The notes: a model not told the origin generated them from the letters alone. Positions 17,424-26,375 are shown, numbered from the stretch's first letter. The stretch is DNA of 64,000 nt from Vibrio hepatarius (GCF_001274785.1 NZ_LHPI01000001.1:1-64000), one strand, 5' to 3'. Made by a program: numbers and translations.

Positions 17424-18277
17424 TGGCCAAGAACTTAGCAAAAGATGCCGGAAGAGACGCGATACGCGAGCTGGGCTGGTGGCGTGCCCACCGTTTTTTG
17501 ATTCTTCGTCGCTTGTGCCAGCTAACCATCATCGGACTGTTTATCGCTGGGCCGACCGTCGGCATTCTCAAAGGGAATCTCTCCTCGAGTAACTTGTTTG
17601 ACGTGATCCCATTTAGTGACCCGCTGATCATTCTCCAATCACTCGCCGCGGGACATATGCCGGAGCTAACCGCACTGATTGGTTTTGCGGTGGTGGTGGT
17701 TTTTTACGCTCTAATCAGTCCACGAGCGTTTTGCGCTTGGGTTTGTCCGCTCAATATCGTGACAGATTTAGCGGCGTGGTTGAGACGTAAGTTGAATTTA
17801 AAAACCAGTTATCGTTGGTCGCCTAAAATTCGTTATTGGTTGATTCCGGTTCTGCTGGTTGGCAGCGCGGTTTCCGGCACTGTGCTGTGGGCGTGGATAG
17901 ACCCGGTTGCGACGCTTCACCGCGGATTGGTGTTTGGTATGGGCGCAGGCTGGATTTTGATCGGTTTAGTGTTTGCGTTGGATTTGTTACTGGTTGAACA
18001 CGGCTGGTGTGGTCATTTGTGTCCGCTAGGCGCGACGTATGGTGTGATTGGCCGTAAGAGCTTACTGCGCGTAACGGCGGTTCGCCGCGAAGACTGCACT
18101 AAATGTATGGATTGCTACTATGTATGTCCCGAACCAGAAGTAATCAGGCAGCCACTTAAAGAAGGCGACCGCCGAGTGATGAGTCAGGACTGCATCAGTT
18201 GTGGACGCTGTATCGACGTGTGTGCGGAAAAAGTCTTTGAGTTCGGTAACAGGATCACTGTGAAACAGCTCGACTGA
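17423..18277 (+). CDS. napH: Quinol dehydrogenase membrane subunit NapH
   Basis: A 284-residue polytopic membrane protein. About four transmembrane helices hold two Cys motifs of the NapH type, CAWVCPLNIVTD and CGHLCPLGATYG. Near the C-terminus two cytoplasmic [4Fe-4S] motifs follow, CTKCMDCYYVCPEPE and CISCGRCIDVCAEKVF. NapH oxidises ubiquinol or menaquinol and hands electrons to NapG. With no NapA/NapB/NapC next to it, the final acceptor is unclear; the nearby formate dehydrogenase suggests a link, but a nap operon elsewhere is equally possible. Confidence 0.9.
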   Translation: MAKNLAKDAGRDAIRELGWWRAHRFLILRRLCQLTIIGLFIAGPTVGILKGNLSSSNLFDVIPFSDPLIILQSLAAGHMPELTALIGFAVVVVFYALISPRAFCAWVCPLNIVTDLAAWLRRKLNLKTSYRWSPKIRYWLIPVLLVGSAVSGTVLWAWIDPVATLHRGLVFGMGAGWILIGLVFALDLLLVEHGWCGHLCPLGATYGVIGRKSLLRVTAVRREDCTKCMDCYYVCPEPEVIRQPLKEGDRRVMSQDCISCGRCIDVCAEKVFEFGNRITVKQLD

Positions 18278-18326
18278 CTCTTTCGTAGCGAGAGCTTTAT
18301 CAATAAATGACTTTGAGGATGAGTTT

Positions 18327-18345
18327 GATATTGATTATCATTTAT
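18327..18345. promoter_or_regulatory. Candidate Fur box
   Basis: GATATTGATTATCATTTAT agrees with the 19-bp Fur consensus (GATAATGATAATCATTATC) at 14 of 19 positions. It is centred about 57 bp before the fecB start, a suitable place for iron repression of the operon. Confidence 0.75.
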
Positions 18346-18392
18346 TATTTGAATAGTATGCACGCAATTAATTTTGATAATGGATATCTCAC

Positions 18393-19289
18393 ATGCTTAA
18401 AGGATTGCTTGTAAAGCTGTTTTTCGTCGCGTCTCTTTTTTCTACCGCCTTTGTTTCTGCCGCTGAGCGTACGATTCAAGATGAGCAAGGTACGTTTACT
18501 ATCTCTGGCACACCGCAGCGCATTGTTGCGCTGGAGTTTTCCTTTGTTGACGCGTTAGCGGCGGTTGGCGTCTCTCCTGTCGGCGTTGCTGACGACAAAA
18601 ATAGCGAACGTGTCATTCCATCGGTGCGTGCGGCAATTGAACCTTGGACGTCGGTTGGGATGCGCTCTCAACCAAGCCTTGAAGTGATTGCCGAGCTTAA
18701 ACCTGATCTGATTATCGCCGACGCAGAGCGCCACCCCGCGGTGTACCAAGATTTATCTCGTATTGCGCCAACGCTATTGCTGAAAAGCCGTGGCGAGACG
18801 TACCAAGAAAACCTCGAGTCGGCTGCACTAGTTGGGATTGCAGTTAACAAAGAGCAACAGATGCAAGCGCGCATCGCAAAGCACAAAGCGGTGATAGCGG
18901 AATACAAAACTCGCTTCTCCAGCCAAGATACTATTCAGTTTGCTGTGGTCAACGATAAAGGCATGTGGATGCATGGTCCTGCCTCATACGCGGGTGGTGT
19001 AATTAGCCAGCTTGGCCTCAATAGCCCGATTCCTGATCAAACCGAAAAGGCGTATCTGCCAACCAGTTTTGAGCAACTGTTAAAAGTGAATCCAGATTGG
19101 TTATTACTAGGCGCATCGTCGGGACAAACGGTGGTCGATGAATGGCAGAAGAACCCGCTATTTAAGATGCTGAAAGTGAGCCAAAATGCGCGTTCAGTGA
19201 ACGTTTCACGAGAGCTTTGGTCACTAAACCGTGGCATGTTAGCCGCTGAAGGCATCGCGAAAAATCTCGAGACGATTCTGGCTAACTAA
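18393..19289 (+). CDS. fecB: Ferric siderophore/citrate ABC transporter, periplasmic binding protein
   Basis: A 298-residue periplasmic binding protein. The signal peptide is [20 protein letters not shown], followed by a cleavage site near VSAAE. The TroA/FepB-type domain is close to E. coli Fec[54 protein letters not shown]. It delivers a ferric chelate to the FecCD permease. First gene of fecBCDE, led by a Fur box. Vibrio PvuB, for vibrioferrin, is also of this type, so the chelate is not settled. Confidence 0.87.
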   Translation: MLKGLLVKLFFVASLFSTAFVSAAERTIQDEQGTFTISGTPQRIVALEFSFVDALAAVGVSPVGVADDKNSERVIPSVRAAIEPWTSVGMRSQPSLEVIAELKPDLIIADAERHPAVYQDLSRIAPTLLLKSRGETYQENLESAALVGIAVNKEQQMQARIAKHKAVIAEYKTRFSSQDTIQFAVVNDKGMWMHGPASYAGGVISQLGLNSPIPDQTEKAYLPTSFEQLLKVNPDWLLLGASSGQTVVDEWQKNPLFKMLKVSQNARSVNVSRELWSLNRGMLAAEGIAKNLETILAN

Positions 19290-19304
19290 CGATTCTGACT
19301 ATCT

Positions 19305-20303
19305 ATGATACGCGCAATCTCGCGGCCCACGACTTGGGCGTTTCTCGCCGGCATTCCAATTGCCGGCTTTTGCTTTTCTATGCTCGCTTGGTCTAGTTTT
19401 ACGCTCTCGTTTCACCATCTGGTGGGCTATCTGTCTGAGTTTGATACTAGCAGTATGGAACAACAAATCCTTGCCACTCTGCGAGCGCCTCGCGTGTATG
19501 CCAGTTTGGTGATCGGCGCAAACCTTGCTGTCGCTGGCGTATTAATGCAGGGACTCACTCGCAATCCGTTGGCGTCACCGTCTGTGCTGGGTATTAACGC
19601 TGGTGCGGCGTGCTTTATGGCGTTGGCGAGTGTTGGCTTTGGATTTTTTGTTGATATTCCCGGTGTGCTTGTCGCCGCTTTAGGTGGGGTTCTGAGCGGC
19701 GGATTAGTGATGATATTGGGCGGTTTTTTCTCCCCTCGGCCGCATCCACTTAAGTTGGTTTTGGCCGGCATTGCGGTCAATGCGTTGCTGATTGGCGTGA
19801 CACGCGCCTCGGTTATTTTGGCTGATGATATGGCGTACAGCGTGATCTATTGGTTATCGGGTACGGTGGCCAATATCGGCTGGCAGCAGTGGCATCAATT
19901 ATGGCCTGTCAGCGTGCTCGGGCTAGGGCTTGCGATGAGCATCGCCAAACCGCTTAACTTACTCGCGCTTGGGGATGATGTCGCTACAGGACTGGGGTTA
20001 AACCTGAGCCGAACCCGTATTTTGGCTTGCGTTGCGATTGTATTGCTGACTGCGTCGAGTGTTGCCGTGGCTGGCCCCATCGGTTTTGTCGGTTTATTGA
20101 TCCCGCATATCGCCCGTAAGTTAGTCGGCAGTAATTTTTTGTTGTTGATTCCGGCCAGCGCTTTATGCGGCGCGGCATTATTGGTGTGGGCGGACGGCTT
20201 TTCTCGCGCGATTTCTTTCCCGAGTGAAACCCCCGTCGGTGTGATCACAGCCTTACTAGGTACGCCATGCTTTATTCTCCTCGCGGTAAGGAGCAAGTTA
20301 TGA
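19305..20303 (+). CDS. fecC: Iron-chelate ABC transporter permease FecC
   Basis: A 332-residue inner-membrane permease of the FecCD/BtuC family with about nine hydrophobic segments. The family motifs LRAPRVYASLVIGANLAVAG, LTRNPLASPSVLGINAGA and GPIGFVGLLIPHIAR are all present. The last one is the coupling-helix region facing the ATPase. It starts 15 bp after fecB and its stop overlaps the next gene start (ATGA). Confidence 0.9.
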   Translation: MIRAISRPTTWAFLAGIPIAGFCFSMLAWSSFTLSFHHLVGYLSEFDTSSMEQQILATLRAPRVYASLVIGANLAVAGVLMQGLTRNPLASPSVLGINAGAACFMALASVGFGFFVDIPGVLVAALGGVLSGGLVMILGGFFSPRPHPLKLVLAGIAVNALLIGVTRASVILADDMAYSVIYWLSGTVANIGWQQWHQLWPVSVLGLGLAMSIAKPLNLLALGDDVATGLGLNLSRTRILACVAIVLLTASSVAVAGPIGFVGLLIPHIARKLVGSNFLLLIPASALCGAALLVWADGFSRAISFPSETPVGVITALLGTPCFILLAVRSKL

Positions 20304-21274
20304 CGCTCAATTTTCGTTTAACGGCGATGCTTATTTTGTTACTGCTACTCGGTGGCGTCAGTCTATTTATTGGTGCGGTTGACTTGGATGTTACTCAAGT
20401 TTATCAGGCACTGTTTTCTGCCAGCGAGTTCGATTTCATTATTAATCAGTACCGGCTTCCTCGCTTGGTGTTAGCGGTAGGTGTTGGCGCGGGCTTGGGG
20501 TTGTCTGGCGCTTTGGTGCAAGGAATCATTCGTAATCCGCTTGCTTCGCCTGATCTGATGGGCATCAGTGCTGGCGCAGGGCTTGCTGCAACTGCATTGC
20601 TGGTCTATTTGCCTGATGCACCGCTGTATATGTTACCGGTGAGCGCGATGTTGGGTGGCTTAGCCGCCGCCGCGATGATTATGGTGTTGGCATATTTTTC
20701 CAGTCCTACTCCAGCGAGGCTAGCGTTGATTGGTATTGCGATCAGTGCCTTTCTTGCCAGCGGCATCGACTTTTTAATGATCGTCAATCCGATCGAAATT
20801 AATACCGCTATGGTTTGGCTCACTGGCAGTTTATGGGGCAGAAACTGGGACCAAGTGCCGTTTATCTGGTGGACTCTTGTGCTGTTAGTCCCGCTTGCAT
20901 TCTGGCTGGCTTGGCGTTTGGACATTATGGGATTAGGAGAAGCGGTTGCAGGCTCGCTCGGTATCTCGCCAAGCAAAGTCCAGTTGATGGCGTTGGTCTG
21001 CGCTGTGGCACTGGCGAGTGTCAGTGTCTCGGTGTGCGGTACGATCAGCTTTGTTGGCTTACTCGCTCCGCATTTAGCCCGCATGTTATTTGGGCACAAC
21101 CATAAGTTGTTGTTGCCAGGCGCAGCGATGATTGGCGCTTTATTAGTGCTGCTTTCCGACATTGTCGCGCGCGGGATACAACCGCCAGTTGAGCTACCAG
21201 CCGGAGTTCTAACTTCTCTAATTGGTGCGCCTTACTTTATCTTTTTACTTCAACGATATAAGGGTTGGTCATGA
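20300..21274 (+). CDS. fecD: Iron-chelate ABC transporter permease FecD
   Basis: A 324-residue second permease of the FecCD family. YRLPRLVLAVGVGAGLGLSG, IIRNPLASPDLMGISAGAG and GTISFVGLLAPHLARML are its signature pieces. ATG 20300 overlaps the fecC stop as ATGA and has TAAGGAG before it; an earlier GTG/TTG start would lie inside fecC. It forms the heterodimeric channel with FecC. Confidence 0.9.
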   Translation: MTLNFRLTAMLILLLLLGGVSLFIGAVDLDVTQVYQALFSASEFDFIINQYRLPRLVLAVGVGAGLGLSGALVQGIIRNPLASPDLMGISAGAGLAATALLVYLPDAPLYMLPVSAMLGGLAAAAMIMVLAYFSSPTPARLALIGIAISAFLASGIDFLMIVNPIEINTAMVWLTGSLWGRNWDQVPFIWWTLVLLVPLAFWLAWRLDIMGLGEAVAGSLGISPSKVQLMALVCAVALASVSVSVCGTISFVGLLAPHLARMLFGHNHKLLLPGAAMIGALLVLLSDIVARGIQPPVELPAGVLTSLIGAPYFIFLLQRYKGWS

Positions 21275-22035
21275 TCACGACACAGCAACTCTCCGTCGCG
21301 TATGGCGACACCACCATCATAGAGAATCTGTCAGTGACGATCCCCAAAGGCAAAGTCACGGCATTGATTGGTCCTAACGGTTGCGGTAAATCGACGCTCC
21401 TGAAAACACTCTCACGTATCAATAAACCGAAGTCGGGTGAGATTTTTATCGAGCAAACCTCGCTCGGTCGAATTAAAGATAAAGTGTTGGCGCAGCAGTT
21501 GTCATTGTTGCCTCAAGTGTTGGTCAGCCCTGAAGGGATTTCGGTGAGAAAGTTGGTCGAATATGGTCGTTCGCCCTATGTGTCTCATTGGGGCAGGTTA
21601 TCTCAAGCTGACAAAAAGATTGTCGAGCAAGCCATGATCGAAACTGGAGTGCTAGAACTTGCTGAGCAGAATGTAGAGTCGCTATCTGGTGGGCAGCGTC
21701 AGCGTGCTTGGATCGCTATGGTGCTGGCGCAGGACACCGACATTGTCATGCTGGATGAACCGACGACCTATCTTGACTTGTCGCATCAAATCGAACTGAT
21801 GGCGCTGATGCGTACAATGAACGAGCAAGGTAAAACCGTGATTGTGGTGCTGCATGACCTCAACCAAGCGTGTCGCTACTGCGATCATCTCGTGGTGCTC
21901 AAGCAAGGTCAGTTAATGGCGCAAGGTTCACCTAAAGAGGTGTTTACTGAACGGCTATTGCACGAGGTCTTTGACCTTGACGCTGTGGTCATCGATGATC
22001 CGATTGCCAGCAGTCCAATGTGTATTGCTAAATAA
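21271..22035 (+). CDS. fecE: Iron-chelate ABC transporter ATP-binding protein FecE
   Basis: A 254-residue ABC ATPase. The Walker A is GPNGCGKST, the signature LSGGQRQRAWIAMVLAQ, Walker B VMLDEP, and the switch His is in VVLHDLNQACRYCDHLV. ATG 21271 overlaps the fecD stop (ATGA), with AGGG before it. It completes the four-gene transporter; no outer-membrane TonB-dependent receptor lies in the window. Confidence 0.92.
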   Translation: MITTQQLSVAYGDTTIIENLSVTIPKGKVTALIGPNGCGKSTLLKTLSRINKPKSGEIFIEQTSLGRIKDKVLAQQLSLLPQVLVSPEGISVRKLVEYGRSPYVSHWGRLSQADKKIVEQAMIETGVLELAEQNVESLSGGQRQRAWIAMVLAQDTDIVMLDEPTTYLDLSHQIELMALMRTMNEQGKTVIVVLHDLNQACRYCDHLVVLKQGQLMAQGSPKEVFTERLLHEVFDLDAVVIDDPIASSPMCIAK

Positions 22036-22042
22036 ATTATTC

Positions 22043-22064
22043 GGGGGAGTTCACACGCTTCCCC
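22043..22064 (+). terminator. Weak terminator hairpin after fecE
   Basis: GGGGGAG/CTTCCCC (one G-U pair) with an 8-nt loop, followed by TAGTTT. The T-run is short. Confidence 0.4.
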
Positions 22065-22075
22065 TAGTTTATGGC

Positions 22076-22105
22076 TTGCCATTTGCTCAAAAAAACGCCT
22101 ATACT
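22076..22105 (+). promoter_or_regulatory. Candidate promoter of the ABC-F leader
   Basis: TTGCCA (22076-22081) and TATACT (22100-22105) are 18 bp apart, a good sigma-70 match. It would give a transcript with a leader of roughly 200 nt before the ABC-F gene. Confidence 0.5.
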
Positions 22106-22318
22106 CGCGGCATCACTTTTCTCGGAGATTACGCCACGATGAACAACTAACACCTGACATCCAATTTTACTTTTATTAATCGGATTTACAGGGTTAGTCG
22201 GCGTAGCTTCGTTCCCGCTTAATTGCGGACACAGAACTTCCACACCACGTTACTTTTTCAGCGCTTTGTGCGCCTTTCTGTATTGCTACGCCTAATCCTG
22301 TTCAACAGGAGGCAAATG
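22106..22318 (+). promoter_or_regulatory. Long leader of the ABC-F gene, possible translational attenuator
   Basis: GGAG at about 22124 precedes a four-codon frame ATG AAC AAC TAA (22139-22150). Closer to the gene, CCTGT/ACAGG (22297-22309, TCA loop) covers part of the ribosome site AGGAGG (22307-22312). A GCGC/GCGC mini-hairpin lies before that. Attenuation by a leader peptide is known for some ABC-F and erm genes; it is inference here. Confidence 0.4.
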
Positions 22319-23890
22319 ATGCCATTGCTACAAGCAAATAAAATTAGTTACCAGTTTGATAACGGTGCGCTGTTGTTTAAACAGCTCTCTTGTACCTTAA
22401 ACCAGCGTCGCGTGGGTTTGATCGGCCGAAATGGTATCGGTAAATCGCTACTGAGTCAGATCTTAACCAAAACAGTGATGCCCACCGAAGGCACGGTCGC
22501 GCTGCACACCAGCGTCGCCAGTTATTCCCAGTTACCTTCTGAGTTATTGTCGAGCGAGTCGACCATCGCGCAGTATCTTAAACTCGACCATATTCTCGAC
22601 GCTCTGACACAGATTGAGTCTGGCGACTGCAACCAAAAGTGGTTCGATATCGTTGGTGAACAATGGCAGCTTAGGCAGGCGTTAAGCAATGAATTAGCTG
22701 CTTTGGGATTGCCGAATAACCCTGACTTTCCCTGTCAGCAGCTCAGTGGTGGACAATTGGCGAGGCTGCAACTGTGGCGATTGTTTAAGTCACAAACGGG
22801 TCTTTTGGTGCTTGATGAGCCGTCCAACCACTTAGACAGTCAAGCGCGAGAATGGTTATTGCAACAGATCCGCGATTATCCGCAAGCAATCTTATTGATT
22901 AGTCACGACCGTCAATTGCTCCGCGAGATGGAACATATCTGGGAGTTAAGCAGCTTGGGTTTGACCGAGTATGGCGGCAACTACGACTTTTACCGCAGGC
23001 AAAAGGATTTAGAAACTGACGCGATTGAACGGCAGGTAGTGAGTGTACAAAAGCAGCAAAAGCATTTGGCGCAGCAAGCACAACTGAACCGAGAAAGGGC
23101 CGAGCAACGCGCCGCTCAAGGTAATAAAATCCGTAAACAGGGTGGGCAGCCCAAGATATTGCTAAATGGTATGCGCAGCCGAGCCACTGCTGCTGCTTCA
23201 AATCGCTTAAAGAACGAAACCAGTCGCAAGGATTTACTGCAAGCAAAAGCGCAGGACTTGCAAGCGCGTCAAGAACGGCTAAAGCCTCAGAAGATGCACC
23301 TGAACGAGGGTAATCAGAGTGGCAGCAAGTTGGTGTCGATGATACACGCGCAGTTGCCAGCTGGTAGCACTCAACCAATCACTTTACAGCTCAGTGCAAA
23401 AGCTCGCTTACGCTTAAGCGGTCGCAATGGCTGCGGTAAATCCACGTTGCTTCATGTCATTGCTGGTAGGCAAAATTTAGTGGGTGGCGAAATGCGTGTG
23501 AATGCCAGTGTGTTTTATCTTGACCAGCATTTCGGTTTGCTAGACGAATCTCGTTCAATGCTCGATAACATGATGTTGTTCTGCGCTGGATTGCAGGAAT
23601 CGGACGCGCGAACTTTGTTGGCGGGGATAGGGTTTCGTCGTGATCGCGTATTTCGGTTAGTTGAACAGCTCAGTGGTGGCGAAAAAATGAAGCTGGCAAT
23701 GCTGGTGGTCGGACACCAAGCCGAATCACCGCTGTTGCTACTTGATGAACCTGATAACCACCTCGACTTAGACTCAAAACGGCTGTTGGCGTGCACTTTA
23801 CAGGCATATCAAGGCGCATTTGTGTTAGTTAGCCATGACGATGAGTTTGTTGCCGAGTGTGGGGTGAGTGAGGAGTATCAACTGAAATAA
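22319..23890 (+). CDS. ABC-F family ATPase
   Basis: A 523-residue soluble protein with two ABC ATPase domains and no membrane domain. Domain 1 has GRNGIGKSLL, LSGGQLARLQLWRL and LLVLDEPSNHLD; domain 2 has GRNGCGKSTLL, LSGGEKMKLAMLV and LLLLDEPDNHLD. A basic, Gln-rich linker (about residues 220-320) joins them, as in ABC-F translation factors that bind the ribosomal E site. Closest type is uncertain; it is not obviously Uup, EttA, YheS or YbiT. ATG 22319 lies 6 bp after AGGAGG. The leader upstream suggests regulated expression, perhaps by ribosome-targeting drugs. Confidence 0.88.
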   Translation: MPLLQANKISYQFDNGALLFKQLSCTLNQRRVGLIGRNGIGKSLLSQILTKTVMPTEGTVALHTSVASYSQLPSELLSSESTIAQYLKLDHILDALTQIESGDCNQKWFDIVGEQWQLRQALSNELAALGLPNNPDFPCQQLSGGQLARLQLWRLFKSQTGLLVLDEPSNHLDSQAREWLLQQIRDYPQAILLISHDRQLLREMEHIWELSSLGLTEYGGNYDFYRRQKDLETDAIERQVVSVQKQQKHLAQQAQLNRERAEQRAAQGNKIRKQGGQPKILLNGMRSRATAAASNRLKNETSRKDLLQAKAQDLQARQERLKPQKMHLNEGNQSGSKLVSMIHAQLPAGSTQPITLQLSAKARLRLSGRNGCGKSTLLHVIAGRQNLVGGEMRVNASVFYLDQHFGLLDESRSMLDNMMLFCAGLQESDARTLLAGIGFRRDRVFRLVEQLSGGEKMKLAMLVVGHQAESPLLLLDEPDNHLDLDSKRLLACTLQAYQGAFVLVSHDDEFVAECGVSEEYQLK

Positions 23891-23903
23891 GTGTGGTCGA
23901 ATT

Positions 23904-23936
23904 TGGCACTGGCTAGTGGAGAGCAAGCTAGTGCCA
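23904..23936. terminator. Hairpin between convergent genes (ABC-F / thioesterase)
   Basis: TGGCACTGGC/GCTAGTGCCA pair over 10 bp (one G-U) with a 13-nt loop. It lies between two convergent stops; no long T-run is evident on either strand. Confidence 0.5.
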
Positions 23937-23945
23937 GTTCATTGA

Positions 23946-24383
23946 TTAATCGGCTTTTGCTTCAAGTTCAAGAATCGAGTTTTTAATCGATTCTGGCAGT
24001 GTCGCTTTGCAGTTGTTTTTGAAGTCAAACATCACGCCTGTGGCTTGACCGACAGTGCTGACTTTGCCGAGCTTTTTGCTCACGATGCGATATTCCATCG
24101 TGAAGCGATCTTCTTGAATATCAATGACTTTAGAACCGATCAGCAAGGTATCAGGGTAGGTTATCGGCAGTTTGTAACGACAGTTGGTTTCGCTCAATAC
24201 TGGGCCGATCTGGCTTTGACCTAAATTCACAAGCAGGTTGATTGCGTTGAAGTACTCAAGTCGAGCGGTTTCGAAGTAGCGGAAATAAACTACGTTATTA
24301 ACATGCTGCAGCGCATCCATTTCGCCCCAAGCGACAGGAATTTCCGTGATCACCGGAAACCCTTTAAGCAAATCTTCCATCAT
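23946..24383 (-). CDS. Acyl-CoA thioesterase, hot-dog fold (YbgC/FadM type)
   Basis: A 145-residue hot-dog thioesterase of the 4-hydroxybenzoyl-CoA thioesterase group. The signature WGEMDALQHVNNVVYFRYFE contains the active-site acidic residue and the HVNN turn. Family members hydrolyse acyl-CoA or acyl-ACP. Two adjacent ATG codons (24383, 24380) follow AAGGAAG; the choice between them is not decided. The gene is alone, so the acyl group cannot be inferred. Confidence 0.88.
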   Translation of the reverse strand: MMEDLLKGFPVITEIPVAWGEMDALQHVNNVVYFRYFETARLEYFNAINLLVNLGQSQIGPVLSETNCRYKLPITYPDTLLIGSKVIDIQEDRFTMEYRIVSKKLGKVSTVGQATGVMFDFKNNCKATLPESIKNSILELEAKAD

Positions 24384-24527
24384 TCTTCCTTGTCTTTTTT
24401 ATTGGCTGAGTTTTTATTCTAATTTGAAATTATCGCAATAGGAGAAAATGTTATCAGTTTGTGATCTTATAGGCGCAATAAAATTAACATCCACACTTGT
24501 GAATCAGAAGGATTTACTGCTTACGCT

Positions 24528-24863
24528 CTAGTTGTCATAAGGTAGTTGGCTGACTTCCCACATCTTAATGACATGCTGAGTGTCGGTGCATTTGCCCATT
24601 AAGATCTGGTACTTAGGATCATAGGGTGAGCCGATGTACGTTGTCCTTATCAGTTCGCTGGTTTTCAAATCTACTTGCGTTACTGCGCGGCCTTTAAAGT
24701 TCTGAAAGATCGCAAATTGGTCAGTTTTGTAGATCATTTGCTCGCGGTAAAACCAGAAATTGTCAGCGGTTTTCAGTAAGCGGCACTTCAGTGGTAGAGC
24801 GCTAGCATCTACGGTGGGAGCGGGTGTAGAAAGCAGCAATACGGACAAAATTAAGGTGTTCAT
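24528..24863 (-). CDS. Small exported protein of unknown function
   Basis: A 111-residue product with a hydrophobic start (MNTLILSVLLLSTPAP), probably a signal peptide, then two cysteines (KCRLLK, GKCTD) that could form a disulfide in the periplasm. I do not recognise the family. ATG 24863 has GGAAGA upstream. It lies between a thioesterase and a small membrane protein gene and shows no link to either. Confidence 0.6.
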   Translation of the reverse strand: MNTLILSVLLLSTPAPTVDASALPLKCRLLKTADNFWFYREQMIYKTDQFAIFQNFKGRAVTQVDLKTSELIRTTYIGSPYDPKYQILMGKCTDTQHVIKMWEVSQLPYDN

Positions 24864-25056
24864 GTGGTCTTCCTTTTACCACCTTAGTAACTTAGTTAAT
24901 TATAGATAGAGCATGCTGTTTTGCAGATTTTGCGTGAGCTTAGTAACAATTAGATACGACTTTAATTGCTAACGTCTTAAAAACTTTGAGTTTAATCTGT
25001 GCTGCTTTTCAAGGCATGCAGTAGACTCCTGTTTTTTATTGATAGATGTACGAGTT

Positions 25057-25404
25057 ATGAGTTACGAAACTAAGCTAGAGAAAGCTGTCGCAGAGTTAGA
25101 AAGTGCGGGCATTCGCTCTTCTAGTCACAACGCATTTTCCCACCGATTTTTGCGTAAGTTGGGCATTAAAGTAAGGCCTTCTTACTACGAACCGATTTGG
25201 CGTAATTTCCTTGTCTTAAGTGCTGAGTTTTTCGTGTTATTTTTCGCCTTTAGTGCGATCTTCCGTTACGATCCACCCACTACGACTTACGTAACACTGG
25301 CCAACGAAGTGATGTTAGGCACCAGTGCGTACGCATTGTTGATGAGCCTTTACTACATCTTCATGGCGCGACGCTGCAACCTTACGCCGTGGAAAAACCT
25401 GTAG
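25057..25404 (+). CDS. Small membrane protein (DUF6404-like)
   Basis: A 115-residue protein with an N-terminal soluble segment (MSYETKLEKAVAELESAGI) followed by two transmembrane helices (FLVLSAEFFVLFFAFSAIF and VMLGTSAYALLMSLYYIFM) and a short basic tail. The pattern resembles small DUF6404-type proteins common in Vibrio; that link is from memory. ATG 25057 is chosen over an upstream TTG. It converges on a LysR gene with an 8-bp gap. Confidence 0.6.
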   Translation: MSYETKLEKAVAELESAGIRSSSHNAFSHRFLRKLGIKVRPSYYEPIWRNFLVLSAEFFVLFFAFSAIFRYDPPTTTYVTLANEVMLGTSAYALLMSLYYIFMARRCNLTPWKNL

Positions 25405-25412
25405 CTCGGCGG

Positions 25413-26324
25413 TTATAGCTCGACTTGCAAGTGTTCAACGATAAAGTCGATAAAGGCGCGCACTTTTGCCGGTAGGTTATCCCTCGATGCGTAGTAGATG
25501 CGCAGCGGGGGAAGTTCAACGTTAAACTCCGGTAAGATTGAAACCAGTTTACCTGCTTTGATGTATTCATTGGCTTGCCAAGTGGCCACTAAAGAGATGC
25601 CTACCCCGTGAGCGGCTAGCTCACACAGCGATTCGACATTGTTCACCGTCACTACTGGATTGGCTGGTTCATAGAGCTGAAGTTCGCCATCGGCGTTAAC
25701 AAAATGCCACTTCATTATTTTGCTCGTTGTTGCAGAGCGAAACAGCACGCACGGAATATCACCGATCTCTTCTGCACTGGTTGGCGTACCATATTTTTCC
25801 AACAGTGAAGGCGATGCAACGCAGCTTATTTTCACGTTAGTTAATTTTCGTGCGACGATATTCACGTCATCGGCAATCCGGTTGCCCATGGCGACATCAA
25901 AGCCTTCTTCGACCAAATCAACCGCTCGGTCGCCCAAGTGTAAGTCGAGCTCAATCTCTGGGTATTGCTCAATAAATTTGCCAACCAGCGGCAAAATATA
26001 ATGTTTGCCAAAGCCTTCAGGTACGGTGACTTTTAAACGTCCTTTAGCCGTGGTTTTTAGGTTGCGGGTGTTTTCAAACAAGAGGTTAAGTTGATGAGCA
26101 GCAGGACACGCTGAACGATAAAACGCTTCACCATCTTCGGTTAACGACAGTGCATGAGTCGTTCGATGGAACAGTCGCACACCCAGATGAGATTCCAACG
26201 CTTTAACCGATTTACTCACCGCAGCGGGAGTGAGCTCGAGCTCGCGTGCCGCTTGAGAAAAGCTCAACGCGGAAGCGGTTTTGAGGAATGCGGGGAGGTA
26301 TTTGGTTAGCTCTAGATTATCCAT
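25413..26324 (-). CDS. LysR-family transcriptional regulator
   Basis: A 303-residue LTTR. The N-terminal helix-turn-helix SFSQAARELELTPAAVSKSVK is clear and the rest is a periplasmic-binding-like effector domain (LKVTVPEGFGKHYILPLVG, FDVAMGNRIADD). It is divergent from the NfsA-like reductase gene with 106 bp between, and a dyad lies in that gap, so it probably controls that gene. The similarity to PecT/CrgA-type LTTRs (NLKTTAKGRLKV) is general. Confidence 0.92.
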   Translation of the reverse strand: MDNLELTKYLPAFLKTASALSFSQAARELELTPAAVSKSVKALESHLGVRLFHRTTHALSLTEDGEAFYRSACPAAHQLNLLFENTRNLKTTAKGRLKVTVPEGFGKHYILPLVGKFIEQYPEIELDLHLGDRAVDLVEEGFDVAMGNRIADDVNIVARKLTNVKISCVASPSLLEKYGTPTSAEEIGDIPCVLFRSATTSKIMKWHFVNADGELQLYEPANPVVTVNNVESLCELAAHGVGISLVATWQANEYIKAGKLVSILPEFNVELPPLRIYYASRDNLPAKVRAFIDFIVEHLQVEL

Positions 26325-26362
26325 GCTTGTTACTCTGAGTTAAAACTGTTTTGCTATTTTTG

Positions 26363-26375
26363 ATACTACCAGTAT
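26363..26375. promoter_or_regulatory. Candidate LysR binding dyad
   Basis: ATACT-ACC-AGTAT is a perfect 5-bp dyad with a 3-bp gap, placed between the divergent lysR and nfsA-like genes. It also fits the T-N11-A form. Binding is predicted, not shown. Confidence 0.5.
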
